Positions 36,125 to 45,153 of a stretch of 64,000 bases of DNA are shown here, piece by piece. Within the stretch, counting starts at the first letter, position 1; every line of letters starts with the position of its first letter. Source of the stretch: Pedobacter faecalis (GTDB taxonomy: Bacteria > Bacteroidota > Bacteroidia > Sphingobacteriales > Sphingobacteriaceae); the NCBI RefSeq assembly GCF_030182585.1, contig NZ_JARXOW010000001.1:1488001-1552000 (forward strand), in the 5' to 3' direction. Both the position numbers and the translations under genes were made by a program. Under the pieces are notes generated by a model that was not told the origin of the DNA, searched no databases, and saw only the letters and a list, made by a program, of their open reading frames with translations.

Positions 36125-37084
36125 ATGAAGAAATATACATACACGGAGAAGAAAGATACGCGCTCCGGATTTGGCGCAGGACTGTTGGAGGCCGGCAAAA
36201 AGAATCCAGAAGTTGTCGCCTTATGCGCTGACCTCGTCGGATCGTTAAAAATGGACGCGTTTATTAAAGAATTTCCAGAACGCTTTTTCCAGGTGGGAAT
36301 TGCTGAAGCGAACATGATAGGAATCGCTGCAGGACTTACCATCGGCGGTAAAATACCGTTTACCGGATCGTTCGCCAACTTCTCAACCGGAAGGGTTTAT
36401 GATCAAATTCGTCAGTCGGTTGCTTATTCTGATAAAAATGTCAAGATATGTGCCTCTCATGCCGGCCTTACGTTAGGCGAGGATGGTGCAACCCACCAAA
36501 TTCTTGAAGACATAGGCCTGATGAAGATGCTCCCAGGCATGACCGTAATTAACCCTTGCGATTACAACCAGACTAAGGCTGCTACTATCGCCATTGCTGA
36601 ACACCATGGACCAGTGTATTTGCGGTTTGGAAGACCAGTAATACCTGTGTTTACAGATCCGGACCAGAAGTTCGAGATCGGAAAAGCATGGATGGTGAAT
36701 GAGGGTAAAGATGTAACTATCGTAGCTACAGGACATATGGTCTGGAAAGCAATTGAAGCGGGCGAAAAATTAGCTGAACTGGGAATCGATGCAGAAATCA
36801 TTAACATCCACACAATAAAACCACTTGATGAAGAGGCCATTCTGAAGTCGGTTAAAAAGACAGGATGCGTCGTTACCTGTGAAGAGCATAATAAGTATGG
36901 CGGCCTGGGAGAGAGCATTTCGAGACTATTGGTAACCGAACTACCAACGCCTCAAGAATTTGTTGCCGTTAACGATAGCTTTGGAGAAAGTGGGACCCCG
37001 GATCAGTTGATGACAAAGTACGGACTGGATAGCGCCGATATAGTTGCAGCAACACAAAAAGTAATGAAGCGCGCAGGCAAGTAG
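36125..37084 (+). CDS. Transketolase, C-terminal subunit
   Basis: The pyrimidine-binding and C-terminal half of the split transketolase, 319 aa. Start at ATG 36125 directly after the preceding stop; an alternative ATG at 36089 lies within the first half. The catalytic Glu is in FFQVGIAEANMIGIAAG, and CASHAGLTLGEDGATHQ is the conserved loop. The family tail with a TPP-independent fold runs from about residue 195. It forms the active dimer with the upstream subunit. Confidence 0.95.
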   Translation: MKKYTYTEKKDTRSGFGAGLLEAGKKNPEVVALCADLVGSLKMDAFIKEFPERFFQVGIAEANMIGIAAGLTIGGKIPFTGSFANFSTGRVYDQIRQSVAYSDKNVKICASHAGLTLGEDGATHQILEDIGLMKMLPGMTVINPCDYNQTKAATIAIAEHHGPVYLRFGRPVIPVFTDPDQKFEIGKAWMVNEGKDVTIVATGHMVWKAIEAGEKLAELGIDAEIINIHTIKPLDEEAILKSVKKTGCVVTCEEHNKYGGLGESISRLLVTELPTPQEFVAVNDSFGESGTPDQLMTKYGLDSADIVAATQKVMKRAGK

Positions 37085-37116
37085 AAAAGCCAATTTCGGA
37101 AACAGCAACAGATATA

Positions 37117-37677
37117 ATGAAGCAGGTTGAAGACGCTGAGATCTTAAAGAAATTCTCCTCACCGGAGACGAGAGACGAAGCATTCAATCTGCTTATCCAG
37201 AAATACAAACAAAAACTATATTGGCATATCAGACGGCTGGTCATTGATCATGACGACACCGACGACCTGGTACAGGATGTCTTTGTTAAAGTTTGGAAAA
37301 ACCTCGCCAATTTTCGCAGCGATTCGCAACTGTACACCTGGCTGTACAGGATTGCAACGAATGAGTCAATCACCTTTTTAAACAAAAAGAAGCAGCAAAA
37401 CAACACCTCATTAGACGAGGTGTCAGGCGAGCTGGAGAGAACGCTTTTAGCTTCACCGTATTTTGACGGCGACAAACTCCAGCTAAAGTTGCAGAAGGCG
37501 TTACTTACACTTCCCGAAAAACAACGCCTGATTTTTAACATGAAGTATTTCGATGAACTTAAATATGAAGAGATTTCTGAAATTACAGGAACGAGTGTTG
37601 GTGCACTTAAGGCATCCTTTCATATCGCCGTTAAAAAAATTGAGGCTTTTATGCTAAATGAGGACATTCGGTTTTAA
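37117..37677 (+). CDS. ECF-type RNA polymerase sigma factor
   Basis: Sigma-70 family, ECF group, 186 aa. Region 2 (about residues 25-90) carries DHDDTDDLVQDVFVKVW, and region 4 (about 125-182) carries LPEKQRLIFNMKYFDELKYEEISEITGTSVGALKASF. It is followed by a single-pass partner and a small exported protein, and the three form a co-directional unit after the transketolase genes. A signal from the periplasm is likely passed through the membrane partner. Bacteroidota use many such sigma factors; its regulon is unknown. Confidence 0.92.
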   Translation: MKQVEDAEILKKFSSPETRDEAFNLLIQKYKQKLYWHIRRLVIDHDDTDDLVQDVFVKVWKNLANFRSDSQLYTWLYRIATNESITFLNKKKQQNNTSLDEVSGELERTLLASPYFDGDKLQLKLQKALLTLPEKQRLIFNMKYFDELKYEEISEITGTSVGALKASFHIAVKKIEAFMLNEDIRF

Positions 37678-37710
37678 ACCTTTTGCCAATTATTCCATCA
37701 ATATAATGCA

Positions 37711-38241
37711 ATGGAAGAGAATTTAGAACACTTGGAATGGATGAAGGGCTTGAAGGATACTGGGTTCACGATTCCTTCAGACTACTTTGAAGAACTGGGC
37801 GATCAAGTACGAGCCAGAATTTTTTTAGAAAAGTTTCCCCCTAGTACAAATAGCGGCTTTATTGTGCCGTCGAATTACTTTGAGCAATTAGCCGCAGAGA
37901 TTATTTCTAAAACCTCTGCGAAGGTTGGAGAACCAGCTAAAATCACCAGATTGTGGCCTTCCGGCTTCATTAAATATGCGTCAGTGGCGTGTTTTGTTAT
38001 TTTGCTGGCTGCCGGGTATATGGCAGGAAATAAATGGTTGAATCCGTCTCAAAGCGCTCAAAATGAGCGTTTCAATGATATTGTTAGCGAACAGGTTTTG
38101 TTTGACATCGACGAGCAAGTTATAATTGAACACATTGAGTCATTAAATCAGGGCGATCCTATAGCATCGGCGGAAGATCAGGCACTCGAAAAGTATATTC
38201 TTGATAATTACTCACAAAGCGACTTGGCAAGCAATCTATAA
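37711..38241 (+). CDS. Single-pass membrane protein, candidate anti-sigma factor
   Basis: No named family recognised. The 176 residues have a cytoplasmic N-terminal part (1-87), one transmembrane helix (about 88-105) and a 70-residue periplasmic part rich in acidic residues. Residues 18-29 and 49-60 are a tandem repeat of the pattern G-F-x2-P-S-x-Y-F-E-x-L. It follows the ECF sigma gene by 33 bases and precedes the exported partner with no gap. The location and topology of an anti-sigma factor are there, but the usual zinc motif (HxxxCxxC) is missing. Role is inference from context. Confidence 0.6.
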   Translation: MEENLEHLEWMKGLKDTGFTIPSDYFEELGDQVRARIFLEKFPPSTNSGFIVPSNYFEQLAAEIISKTSAKVGEPAKITRLWPSGFIKYASVACFVILLAAGYMAGNKWLNPSQSAQNERFNDIVSEQVLFDIDEQVIIEHIESLNQGDPIASAEDQALEKYILDNYSQSDLASNL

Positions 38242-38703
38242 ATGAACAGAATGAAGAATTTAATCGCAATTATTTTTCTATTGATACCTCTTGGTTTGTA
38301 CGCTCAAGGTACCCGGGAATCGCGCCTTGTTGAGATTGAACGGTATAAAATCGCCTATCTAACAGAAAAATTAGACTTGTCTCCAAGTGATGCGAAGATT
38401 TTCTGGCCTATTTATAATCAGTGGCAAAATGAGCAGGAACTTCTGCGCAAGGAGCGTACGCAAAGGATGATCAGTTTTAGAAAGATTGACGAAATTGAAC
38501 AACTGAATGACAGTGAAGTGCAAGCGTTGATTCTCAACGATTTTACCATGAGACAAAAAGAGCTCAATCTAGACAGGAAATATTACTTCAAATTAAAATC
38601 GAACCTGCCTATTAAAACCGTCGGCAAGTTCTATCGGGCTCAGGAGGCATTTAAACGGGAGATTTTATCGAGATACCGAACTTCAAGACCGGGCCGCAAC
38701 TAA
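38242..38703 (+). CDS. Small exported Spy/CpxP-like protein of the ECF unit
   Basis: Periplasmic protein of 153 aa with a signal peptide ending GLYAQ. The mature part is all helical, with LSPSDAKIFWPIYNQWQNEQELLRKER resembling the helix-loop that Spy/CpxP-like and ECF sensor proteins use. The gene follows the membrane partner directly (stop-start touching). It likely senses an envelope signal for the sigma factor, or acts as a chaperone. Bacteroidota homologues are annotated as sensor of ECF-type sigma factor; I rely on context, not a diagnostic motif. The tail is basic and Arg-rich. Confidence 0.6.
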   Translation: MNRMKNLIAIIFLLIPLGLYAQGTRESRLVEIERYKIAYLTEKLDLSPSDAKIFWPIYNQWQNEQELLRKERTQRMISFRKIDEIEQLNDSEVQALILNDFTMRQKELNLDRKYYFKLKSNLPIKTVGKFYRAQEAFKREILSRYRTSRPGRN

Positions 38704-38710
38704 AGTTCGT

Positions 38711-39625
38711 TTAACCCATTCTTTTTCTCTTGATTAAATACTTCTCTAAAACCTGATCAACATTTTGCTGTATATCCACATCAATCAGATCTATTTTATA
38801 ACGAGCGCACTTTAGTTGAAGAGCCTTATAATAGTCGCGTATTCTTGAAGCGTATTGACGCTTGATGTCAGTTGTGAAGGTAGTTATGCGGCCACCAGTT
38901 TCTAAGTCGATAAACTCGTAACGGTGGTTCCCAAAATTAAAGTCAATCTCCTTCTGTTTGTCTGACACATTAAATATTATCACTTCATGCTTGTTAAACT
39001 TCAGATGTTGCAGCGCAGTAAACATTCGATCGATCTCAGCCTCAGCGTTGTATGATTGAAGCATATCACTAAATAGTACGATCAATGACCGCTTGTGAAC
39101 CAACTCTGCTATCTGATGAAGTATTTGAGTCAAATCTGTCTTCCGATTCTGCATCCTCTCTTTGAAAACCCGCTCAAGCTCAGCGAAGAGATACCTCTGA
39201 TGAGATAATGTTGATTTAGTGTCTGTACTTACTAAAAGGTGATCTGTAAAAATGCTTAAGCCAAATGCATCTCTTTGGCGTCTTAACAATTTAATTAATG
39301 CTGCAATTGCCAATATCGAAAAGCGGAGCTTGTTATTGGGACCGTTCGGAAAATACATGGACGAAGAGACGTCCAAAACAAACTGACACCGAAGGTTTGT
39401 TTCTTCTTCATACCGCTTACTGAAAAGCTTTTCCGTTTTTGCATAAAGTTTCCAGTCAATGCTTTTCACACTTTCCCCAGCGTTATATAAGCGGTGCTCG
39501 GAAAACTCAACGGAAAAGCCGTGGAATGGACTTTGATGTAAACCTGTGATAAAACCCTCAACGACCTGCTGAGCGAGTAAGTCTAGATTCGAAAAACCGT
39601 CCTCCTGTTCATTGATGATTTGCAT
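38711..39625 (-). CDS. DUF58-domain protein (VWA-like)
   Basis: Cytoplasmic protein of 304 aa with the DUF58 domain: GESVKSIDWKLYAKTEKLFSKRYEEE followed by FVLDVSSSMYF, the metal-binding (MIDAS-like) DxSxS pattern. The family often works with a MoxR ATPase, but none is adjacent here. The C-terminal half is a VWA-type domain with VLFSDML. It starts directly after the trxA terminator hairpin. The function is unknown; a regulatory or chaperone role with a MoxR protein elsewhere is a guess. Confidence 0.85.
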   Translation of the reverse strand: MQIINEQEDGFSNLDLLAQQVVEGFITGLHQSPFHGFSVEFSEHRLYNAGESVKSIDWKLYAKTEKLFSKRYEEETNLRCQFVLDVSSSMYFPNGPNNKLRFSILAIAALIKLLRRQRDAFGLSIFTDHLLVSTDTKSTLSHQRYLFAELERVFKERMQNRKTDLTQILHQIAELVHKRSLIVLFSDMLQSYNAEAEIDRMFTALQHLKFNKHEVIIFNVSDKQKEIDFNFGNHRYEFIDLETGGRITTFTTDIKRQYASRIRDYYKALQLKCARYKIDLIDVDIQQNVDQVLEKYLIKRKRMG

Positions 39626-39636
39626 ATAGTAAATAT

Positions 39637-39668
39637 AAAAAAAGCGTCCATTGAATCATGAACGCTTT
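39637..39668 (-). terminator. Intrinsic terminator of trxA
   Basis: Minus-strand hairpin with arms AAAGCGT-t-CAT (39668-39658) and ATG-g-ACGCTTT (39651-39641), one mismatch, followed by TTTT. It lies 21 bases past the trxA stop and ends 11 bases before the DUF58 start. Confidence 0.82.
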
Positions 39669-39689
39669 CCTTACATATTTTTTTGTCGA

Positions 39690-40007
39690 CTACAACTGCT
39701 TATCAAGCTTTTGAGACAGCACAGACTTAGGAACAGCTCCAACCTGCTTATCGACAACCTCACCGTTCTTAAAATACAGTAGAGCCGGGATATTTCTGAT
39801 ACCAAACTGAGTAGATATCTGTGGATTATTATCGACGTTTACCTTCCCTACTATTGCTTTCCCTTCATACTCCTTAGATATTTCATCGACTGACGGGCCC
39901 ACCATGCGACATGGACCACACCATTCTGCCCAAAAATCAACTAAAACGGGTTTATCTGATTTTAATACAACTTCCTCGAAGTTTGCATCCGTAATTTCCA
40001 AAGCCAT
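39690..40007 (-). CDS. trxA: Thioredoxin
   Basis: Cytoplasmic disulfide reductase of 105 aa. The active site [10 protein letters not shown] has Cys30 and Cys33, and the cis-Pro is in [10 protein letters not shown] (near residue 74). Length and sequence are standard. Monocistronic with a clear promoter. A natural electron donor for the Bcp peroxidase encoded at 34735-35196. Confidence 0.97.
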   Translation of the reverse strand: MALEITDANFEEVVLKSDKPVLVDFWAEWCGPCRMVGPSVDEISKEYEGKAIVGKVNVDNNPQISTQFGIRNIPALLYFKNGEVVDKQVGAVPKSVLSQKLDKQL

Positions 40008-40026
40008 AATTTCAAATTTTTATTTA

Positions 40027-40056
40027 CAAATATATTATCAATTGTAATGCCATCAA
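40027..40056 (-). promoter_or_regulatory. Promoter of trxA
   Basis: On the minus strand TTG (40056-40054), a 19-base spacer, then TATATTTG (40034-40027), an exact TAnnTTTG. Best-formed promoter in the window. It lies 19 bases from the ATG. Confidence 0.72.
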
Positions 40057-40077
40057 CCTGGCAGTGCCAATATGACA

Positions 40078-43000
40078 TTAGTTCAACTTAGGATTAACAT
40101 CGAGTTGAATCAATTGTTCTAGGAGCCTGTTATTTGGATTTATTTTCATTGTTTTAGACGGCATTTTAATATTTACACTTTGCTCACTGTCGTATATATC
40201 AAATAACAGCTGACAACTCTGGTGTTCGGTTTCTGCCTTATTAATTTCTAAAATGTCGTTTATCTGACGCATAAAGTCGTCTGTAACCCGCTCAAGAGGC
40301 ACCTGAATAGTCACACATTTTGCGAGCTTGTCTCTTATTTCTGACAGCAGATTTATAGCGGTAATCTTGAATTCCCAGTCGCCCTCCTTTCTAAACCGCT
40401 CAGCGACCCTACCCCGTATCTGAAGAAAATACCCCTCTGTAAGAAATTGCTTGAACTTAATAAAATCGTCTCCAAAAAGAGCAAGTTCGCACGTGTCGTC
40501 GTAATCCTCAAACACGATTGTACCAAAAGGTTTACCAGTCTTTGTCATCCGCTGTGAAGAGGCCACGACAAGTCCACCCACTACAAGTTCCCGATTCTTG
40601 ATCGAATCAAATTCTGCAACAAGTTCTTCGTTGCTGTCGCCGGATCTTATTTTATTGACCAGCGCCAGATGCTTAACTTTGTGCTGGCAAAACTCATTAA
40701 GTTCGAGCCTGTAATTATCAAGGGGGTGTCCACTCAAAAAGATCCCAATCGAATCCTTTTCATATTTCAGACGATCAATTAAACTCCATTCCGGCGCTAC
40801 AGGTAGAGAAGGTTCCAGAATAAGATTCGCTACGGAACCTCCAAAAAGCGACGATTGAGACGAAGACTCGTTGTTTTGGAAGTCATTGGCATATTTGATC
40901 ATCTTTTCAATGCCGTTCATCTTGTCGTTGACACCGACAAAGAAGTACTGCGCACGATGATATCCGAAGCCGTCTAACGCACCACTATAAACAAAGCTTT
41001 CATAGGCTTTTTTATTGACAGTACGCGTGTTGGATCGTTTAGCGAAATCATAAACGCTCTTATACGGGCCATGAGTGACACGCTCTTCTATGATACTTTC
41101 TACCGCCTTTTCACCTACACCTTTTATCCCCGATAACCCGAACCGGACCTGGCCATTTGCATTCACTGAAAATTTAATATCCGATTCATTTACGTCAGGG
41201 CCCAACACAGATACTCCCATTTGTTTGCATTCCTCCATGAAGAATGCTACCTGCTTTATGTCGGTCATGTTGTTTGATAGCACTGCCGCCATGTACTCGG
41301 CGGGGTAGTGTGCCTTCAAGTAGGCAGTCTGGTAGGCAATCCAGGCATAACATGTGGAGTGCGACTTATTAAACGCATAGGAGGCGAAGGCTTCCCAGTC
41401 TTTCCAAATTTTCTCAAGGATCACAGCATCATGCCCCTTCTCTGCCGCTTGTGAAATGAACTTGGGTTTCATTTTATCAAGGACATCCTTTTGCTTTTTA
41501 CCCATCGCTTTCCGTAACACGTCTGCTTCACCTTTTGTAAAACCCGCGAGCTTTTGCGACAAAAGCATAACCTGTTCCTGGTAGACCGTAATTCCGTAAG
41601 TTTCCTTTAGGTATTCTTCACAAGCTTCAAGATCATACTTAATCTCTTCCTCACCATTCTTACGTCTTACAAAACTCGGTATGTATTCAAGCGGCCCTGG
41701 TCTGTAGAGCGCATTCATAGCGATCAGGTCGCCGAACACCGTGGGCTTTAGCTCCTTCATGTATTTCTGCATTCCACTGCTTTCATATTGAAATATGCCT
41801 ATGGTTTCTCCGCGTTGAAACAACTCATATGTTTTTACATCATCAATAGGGAACCTATCCGGGTCAAGCTCTATCCCCTGGCCCTGTTTCACAAGCTTAA
41901 CGGTGTCCTTGATGAGGGTAAGCGTTTTAAGCCCTAAAAAATCCATTTTCAGGAGGCCGGCACTTTCTACTACAGAGTTATCAAACTGCGTCACATATAG
42001 GTCCGAATCCTTGGCAGTTGCCACCGGTACAAAATTGGTAATATCATCTGGCGTTATGATAACACCGCAGGCGTGTATCCCCGTATTCCGGAGCGAGCCT
42101 TCCAATACCTGAGCCTGAAGAATAGTCTCGGCGCTCAGATTTTTAGCAGAGGCCATACTCTTCAGCTCCGAAACCTTCTCATATTCGTCTGCACGCAATG
42201 CCTCCTTCAAAGCTTTTTCCTCCAAACTGAAGATCTTCGCCAACTTCATGTTCGGTATCAGCTTCGCAATTTTGTCAGCCTCATATAAGGGTAGATCAAG
42301 TACCCTGGCTGTATCCCGGATAGACGACTTCGCAGCCATAGTTCCGTAAGTAATGATCTGGGCAACCTGATTAGCCCCATATTTCCTAATCACATAATCC
42401 ATTACCCTTCCGCGGCCCTCGTCGTCGAAGTCAATATCAATATCCGGCATTGACACCCGGTCGGGGTTGAGGAAACGCTCAAAAAGAAGATCGTACTTGA
42501 TCGGATCTATGTTTGTAATCCCGAGACAATAGGCAACTACAGATCCTGCGGCAGAACCCCGCCCCGGCCCTACCGAAACATCAAGCTTCCTTGCCTCAGC
42601 GATAAAATCCTGAACAATCAGAAAATAGCCCGGATACCCCGTCTTCTCAATGGTATGCAACTCGAAATCCAGTCTTTCTATGATGTCTGGAGAAAGTTCT
42701 CCATATCTGCGCCTGGCACCTTCATAGGTCAGATGTTTGAGATACTTATTTTCACCCCTCTTACCACCATCTGTATCATCTTCTGCAACTACAAATTCCT
42801 GTGGGATATCGAACTTAGGTAACAACACCTCGCGGGCCAGCTTGTATGTCTCTATCTTATCAATTACCTCCTGAATATTTGTTATAGCTTCAGGAAGGTC
42901 AGAAAAGAGCACCTTCATTTCATCTGAAGACTTGAAATAATATTCCTGATTAGGTAGCCCGTAACGGAACCCCCGTCCCCTGCCTATCTGAGTTGCCTGC

Positions 43001-44511
43001 TTCTCTCCATCTTTAACACACAAAAGAATATCGTGTGCATTGGCGTCCTTTTTACTGATATAGTAGGTGTTGTTGGTAGCAATCAATTTAATTTCATGCT
43101 TTCTAGCCAACGATATCAGTGATGCGTTCACAATATTTTCGTCATCCTGATTATGACGCATGATCTCTATATAGAAGTCTTCTCCAAACACAGACTTCCA
43201 CCACAACAATGACTCCTCTGCCTGCCTCTCTCCTATATTCAGCAACTTACTCGATACTTCACCATAAAGACTACCGGAAAGGACAATAATGTCTTCTTTA
43301 TACTGCTCAATAATATGTCGATCGATTCGAGGAACATAATAGAATCCCTTTGTGTAGGCGATCGAAGACATCTTGGCCAGATTATGGTAGCCATTTTTGT
43401 TTTTTGCTAAAAAGACAACCTGGTACCCGTCATCCTTCCGCTTCTTATCGGTATGATCGTCGCATACGAAAAATTCGCAGCCAACTATCGGCTTTATAAT
43501 CGTTTCAGTCGCAGGCTCGCCGTTATTTATAGCGGCAGCATTTTTGGCCTCAGCAATTTTGTTGTGGTTCAGTACCTGACTTACAAAATGGAAAGCACCC
43601 ATCATATTCGCATGGTCTGTCATAGCTACTGCCGGCATCTTCATGGTAGCTGCAGCTTTTATTAAGGCGGGAATATTGGTTGTAGACTGCAACACAGAAA
43701 ACTGCGTATGATTATGGAGGTGAGCAAAAACAGCCGTTTTAAGTCTCTCTTGAGCTTCTTTGTCTACTTGCCTGGATACACCATCAGCCGATCTCCCTAA
43801 ACGCTTCCTGATATCTTCAGAAGCCGCTTTAAGATTCACGTGCTTGAGGCCTACACAGTTAATTAGTCCAGGATTTTGCTCCTTAAACCTCCTCAGATAT
43901 TCAACGTCCCTTCTTAATTCTTCGGGCTTGAACGCCCCTATTGCGATTAATTGAAGAAAACATCTCGAAGTTGCCTCAACATCTGCAGTGGCATTGTGCG
44001 CTTCAGCAAACGGCTCACCAAAAAGGTACTGATGAAGTTCAGTAAGATTGGGCAGTTTGAACTTTCCCCCGCGCCCTCCTGGCAGCTTAATTAATTCAGC
44101 TGTAGATTCCGTACAGGTATCGAGAACCGGCAACTGTGAAAGCGGACTCTCCATGCCCAGCCTGAAAAACTCACAGCCCATGATATTTATATCAAAACCA
44201 ATATTTTGACCAACCACGAAACTTGCTTTGGAAAGTGACTCATTAAATTTGATGAGTACCTCTTTTAAATCAGCACCCTGCTCTTGAGCAAGTTCTGTAC
44301 ATATACCATGGATACGCTCAGCATCGTACGGAATATTAAATCCATCCGGCTTAACAAGAAAATCCTGATTCTCAATGAGCGCTCCAAAATCATCATGCAG
44401 CTGCCAAGCAATCTGTATACACCTCGGCCAGTTATCAGTATCAGTAATCGGCGCGTTCCAGTTCCTGGGCAAACCTGTCGTTTCCGTATCAAAAATCAAA
44501 TACATACCCAA
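40078..44511 (-). CDS. dnaE: DNA polymerase III alpha subunit with N-terminal exonuclease domain
   Basis: Replicative DNA polymerase, 1477 aa, about 300 longer than E. coli DnaE. The extra length is an N-terminal DEDDh exonuclease domain (1-190): FDTETTG with Asp8 and Glu10, VGQNIGFDINI with Asp107, and HNATADVEA with His172 and Asp177, so all proofreading residues appear intact. The PHP domain starts near 262 (HLHNHTQFSVL). The polymerase core has GRGSAAGSVVAYCLG and the catalytic DIDIDFDD (about 688-697), followed by an OB domain (about 1290-1390). It thus carries its own proofreader, like PolC but with a different domain order. An ATG two codons on (44505) is an alternative start. Its own gene neighbours are unrelated. 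Confidence 0.95.
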   Translation of the reverse strand: MGMYLIFDTETTGLPRNWNAPITDTDNWPRCIQIAWQLHDDFGALIENQDFLVKPDGFNIPYDAERIHGICTELAQEQGADLKEVLIKFNESLSKASFVVGQNIGFDINIMGCEFFRLGMESPLSQLPVLDTCTESTAELIKLPGGRGGKFKLPNLTELHQYLFGEPFAEAHNATADVEATSRCFLQLIAIGAFKPEELRRDVEYLRRFKEQNPGLINCVGLKHVNLKAASEDIRKRLGRSADGVSRQVDKEAQERLKTAVFAHLHNHTQFSVLQSTTNIPALIKAAATMKMPAVAMTDHANMMGAFHFVSQVLNHNKIAEAKNAAAINNGEPATETIIKPIVGCEFFVCDDHTDKKRKDDGYQVVFLAKNKNGYHNLAKMSSIAYTKGFYYVPRIDRHIIEQYKEDIIVLSGSLYGEVSSKLLNIGERQAEESLLWWKSVFGEDFYIEIMRHNQDDENIVNASLISLARKHEIKLIATNNTYYISKKDANAHDILLCVKDGEKQATQIGRGRGFRYGLPNQEYYFKSSDEMKVLFSDLPEAITNIQEVIDKIETYKLAREVLLPKFDIPQEFVVAEDDTDGGKRGENKYLKHLTYEGARRRYGELSPDIIERLDFELHTIEKTGYPGYFLIVQDFIAEARKLDVSVGPGRGSAAGSVVAYCLGITNIDPIKYDLLFERFLNPDRVSMPDIDIDFDDEGRGRVMDYVIRKYGANQVAQIITYGTMAAKSSIRDTARVLDLPLYEADKIAKLIPNMKLAKIFSLEEKALKEALRADEYEKVSELKSMASAKNLSAETILQAQVLEGSLRNTGIHACGVIITPDDITNFVPVATAKDSDLYVTQFDNSVVESAGLLKMDFLGLKTLTLIKDTVKLVKQGQGIELDPDRFPIDDVKTYELFQRGETIGIFQYESSGMQKYMKELKPTVFGDLIAMNALYRPGPLEYIPSFVRRKNGEEEIKYDLEACEEYLKETYGITVYQEQVMLLSQKLAGFTKGEADVLRKAMGKKQKDVLDKMKPKFISQAAEKGHDAVILEKIWKDWEAFASYAFNKSHSTCYAWIAYQTAYLKAHYPAEYMAAVLSNNMTDIKQVAFFMEECKQMGVSVLGPDVNESDIKFSVNANGQVRFGLSGIKGVGEKAVESIIEERVTHGPYKSVYDFAKRSNTRTVNKKAYESFVYSGALDGFGYHRAQYFFVGVNDKMNGIEKMIKYANDFQNNESSSQSSLFGGSVANLILEPSLPVAPEWSLIDRLKYEKDSIGIFLSGHPLDNYRLELNEFCQHKVKHLALVNKIRSGDSNEELVAEFDSIKNRELVVGGLVVASSQRMTKTGKPFGTIVFEDYDDTCELALFGDDFIKFKQFLTEGYFLQIRGRVAERFRKEGDWEFKITAINLLSEIRDKLAKCVTIQVPLERVTDDFMRQINDILEINKAETEHQSCQLLFDIYDSEQSVNIKMPSKTMKINPNNRLLEQLIQLDVNPKLN

Positions 44512-44555
44512 AAATACTGATTTTTTACCGCGTAAAACGGGCGGTTGAAAACTAA

Positions 44556-45005
44556 TTAATGCTGCTGATCCACCAGCTTACCTGTATCATATCCTTTCCG
44601 GCTGCACCTGTCGACAATCTCCTGTAATAGCACCTCATCAATTCCGGGCCTGCGTGACATGATAGAAAGATGTTTATACTCAGGATGCCCCACCACCGCG
44701 TAAGAGTAATCCTCCGCCAGTTCAATAACCCAGTAATCCAGCTTGAATGGCCAAACAGCCTGAAGCTTAAAATGAGCATTGCCACTGCCGCGAACCACGT
44801 ACAACTTAGAGCGAAAATATTTCTGATCGTCGCTACCGGGCACTCTATAGGTATTAAATACAGCATAGTATCCATCCGGGTGGATCACATAGGTTTCCGT
44901 AGTCTGCCTCCAGTTCCTGCTCATTAAAGTTGGTATCGAATATAGCGTATACCATTTTCCGGCATACATCAAAATATCGACTTTCTGTACAGGTGTGTTA
45001 TCCAT
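44556..45005 (-). CDS. Lipocalin-family protein (Blc-like)
   Basis: Lipid- or small-molecule-binding barrel of about 149 aa. The start is placed at ATG 45005: the promoter -7 element ends at 45038, so the TTG at 45032 would leave no leader. GKWYTLYSIP in the first strand and the YWVIELAEDYSYAVVGHPEY region are hallmarks of Blc/apolipoprotein D-type lipocalins. No signal peptide or lipobox is visible, in contrast to E. coli Blc, so it appears cytoplasmic or its export signal is atypical. Single gene, divergent from mdh. Confidence 0.82.
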   Translation of the reverse strand: MDNTPVQKVDILMYAGKWYTLYSIPTLMSRNWRQTTETYVIHPDGYYAVFNTYRVPGSDDQKYFRSKLYVVRGSGNAHFKLQAVWPFKLDYWVIELAEDYSYAVVGHPEYKHLSIMSRRPGIDEVLLQEIVDRCSRKGYDTGKLVDQQH

Positions 45006-45037
45006 AAAGGCTTTGTAATTTTGCTGATGCAATTAAG

Positions 45038-45045
45038 CAAATGTA
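45038..45045 (-). promoter_or_regulatory. Promoter -7 element of the lipocalin gene
   Basis: On the minus strand TACATTTG, an exact TAnnTTTG, 32 bases before ATG 45005. Confidence 0.58.
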
Positions 45046-45111
45046 AATTCTTTATGATAAAACCAGCAATAAAGAATAAAGTTTTCAATAGCTTTTGTTA
45101 TGGTAAATCCA

Positions 45112-45119
45112 TAGTTTAG
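45112..45119 (+). promoter_or_regulatory. Possible -7 element of mdh
   Basis: TAGTTTAG resembles TAnnTTTG with one mismatch, 34 bases before the mdh start. Weak call. Confidence 0.3.
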
Positions 45120-45153
45120 CGAAATATTAAGCAACCCAAAAAATTCAAACACC

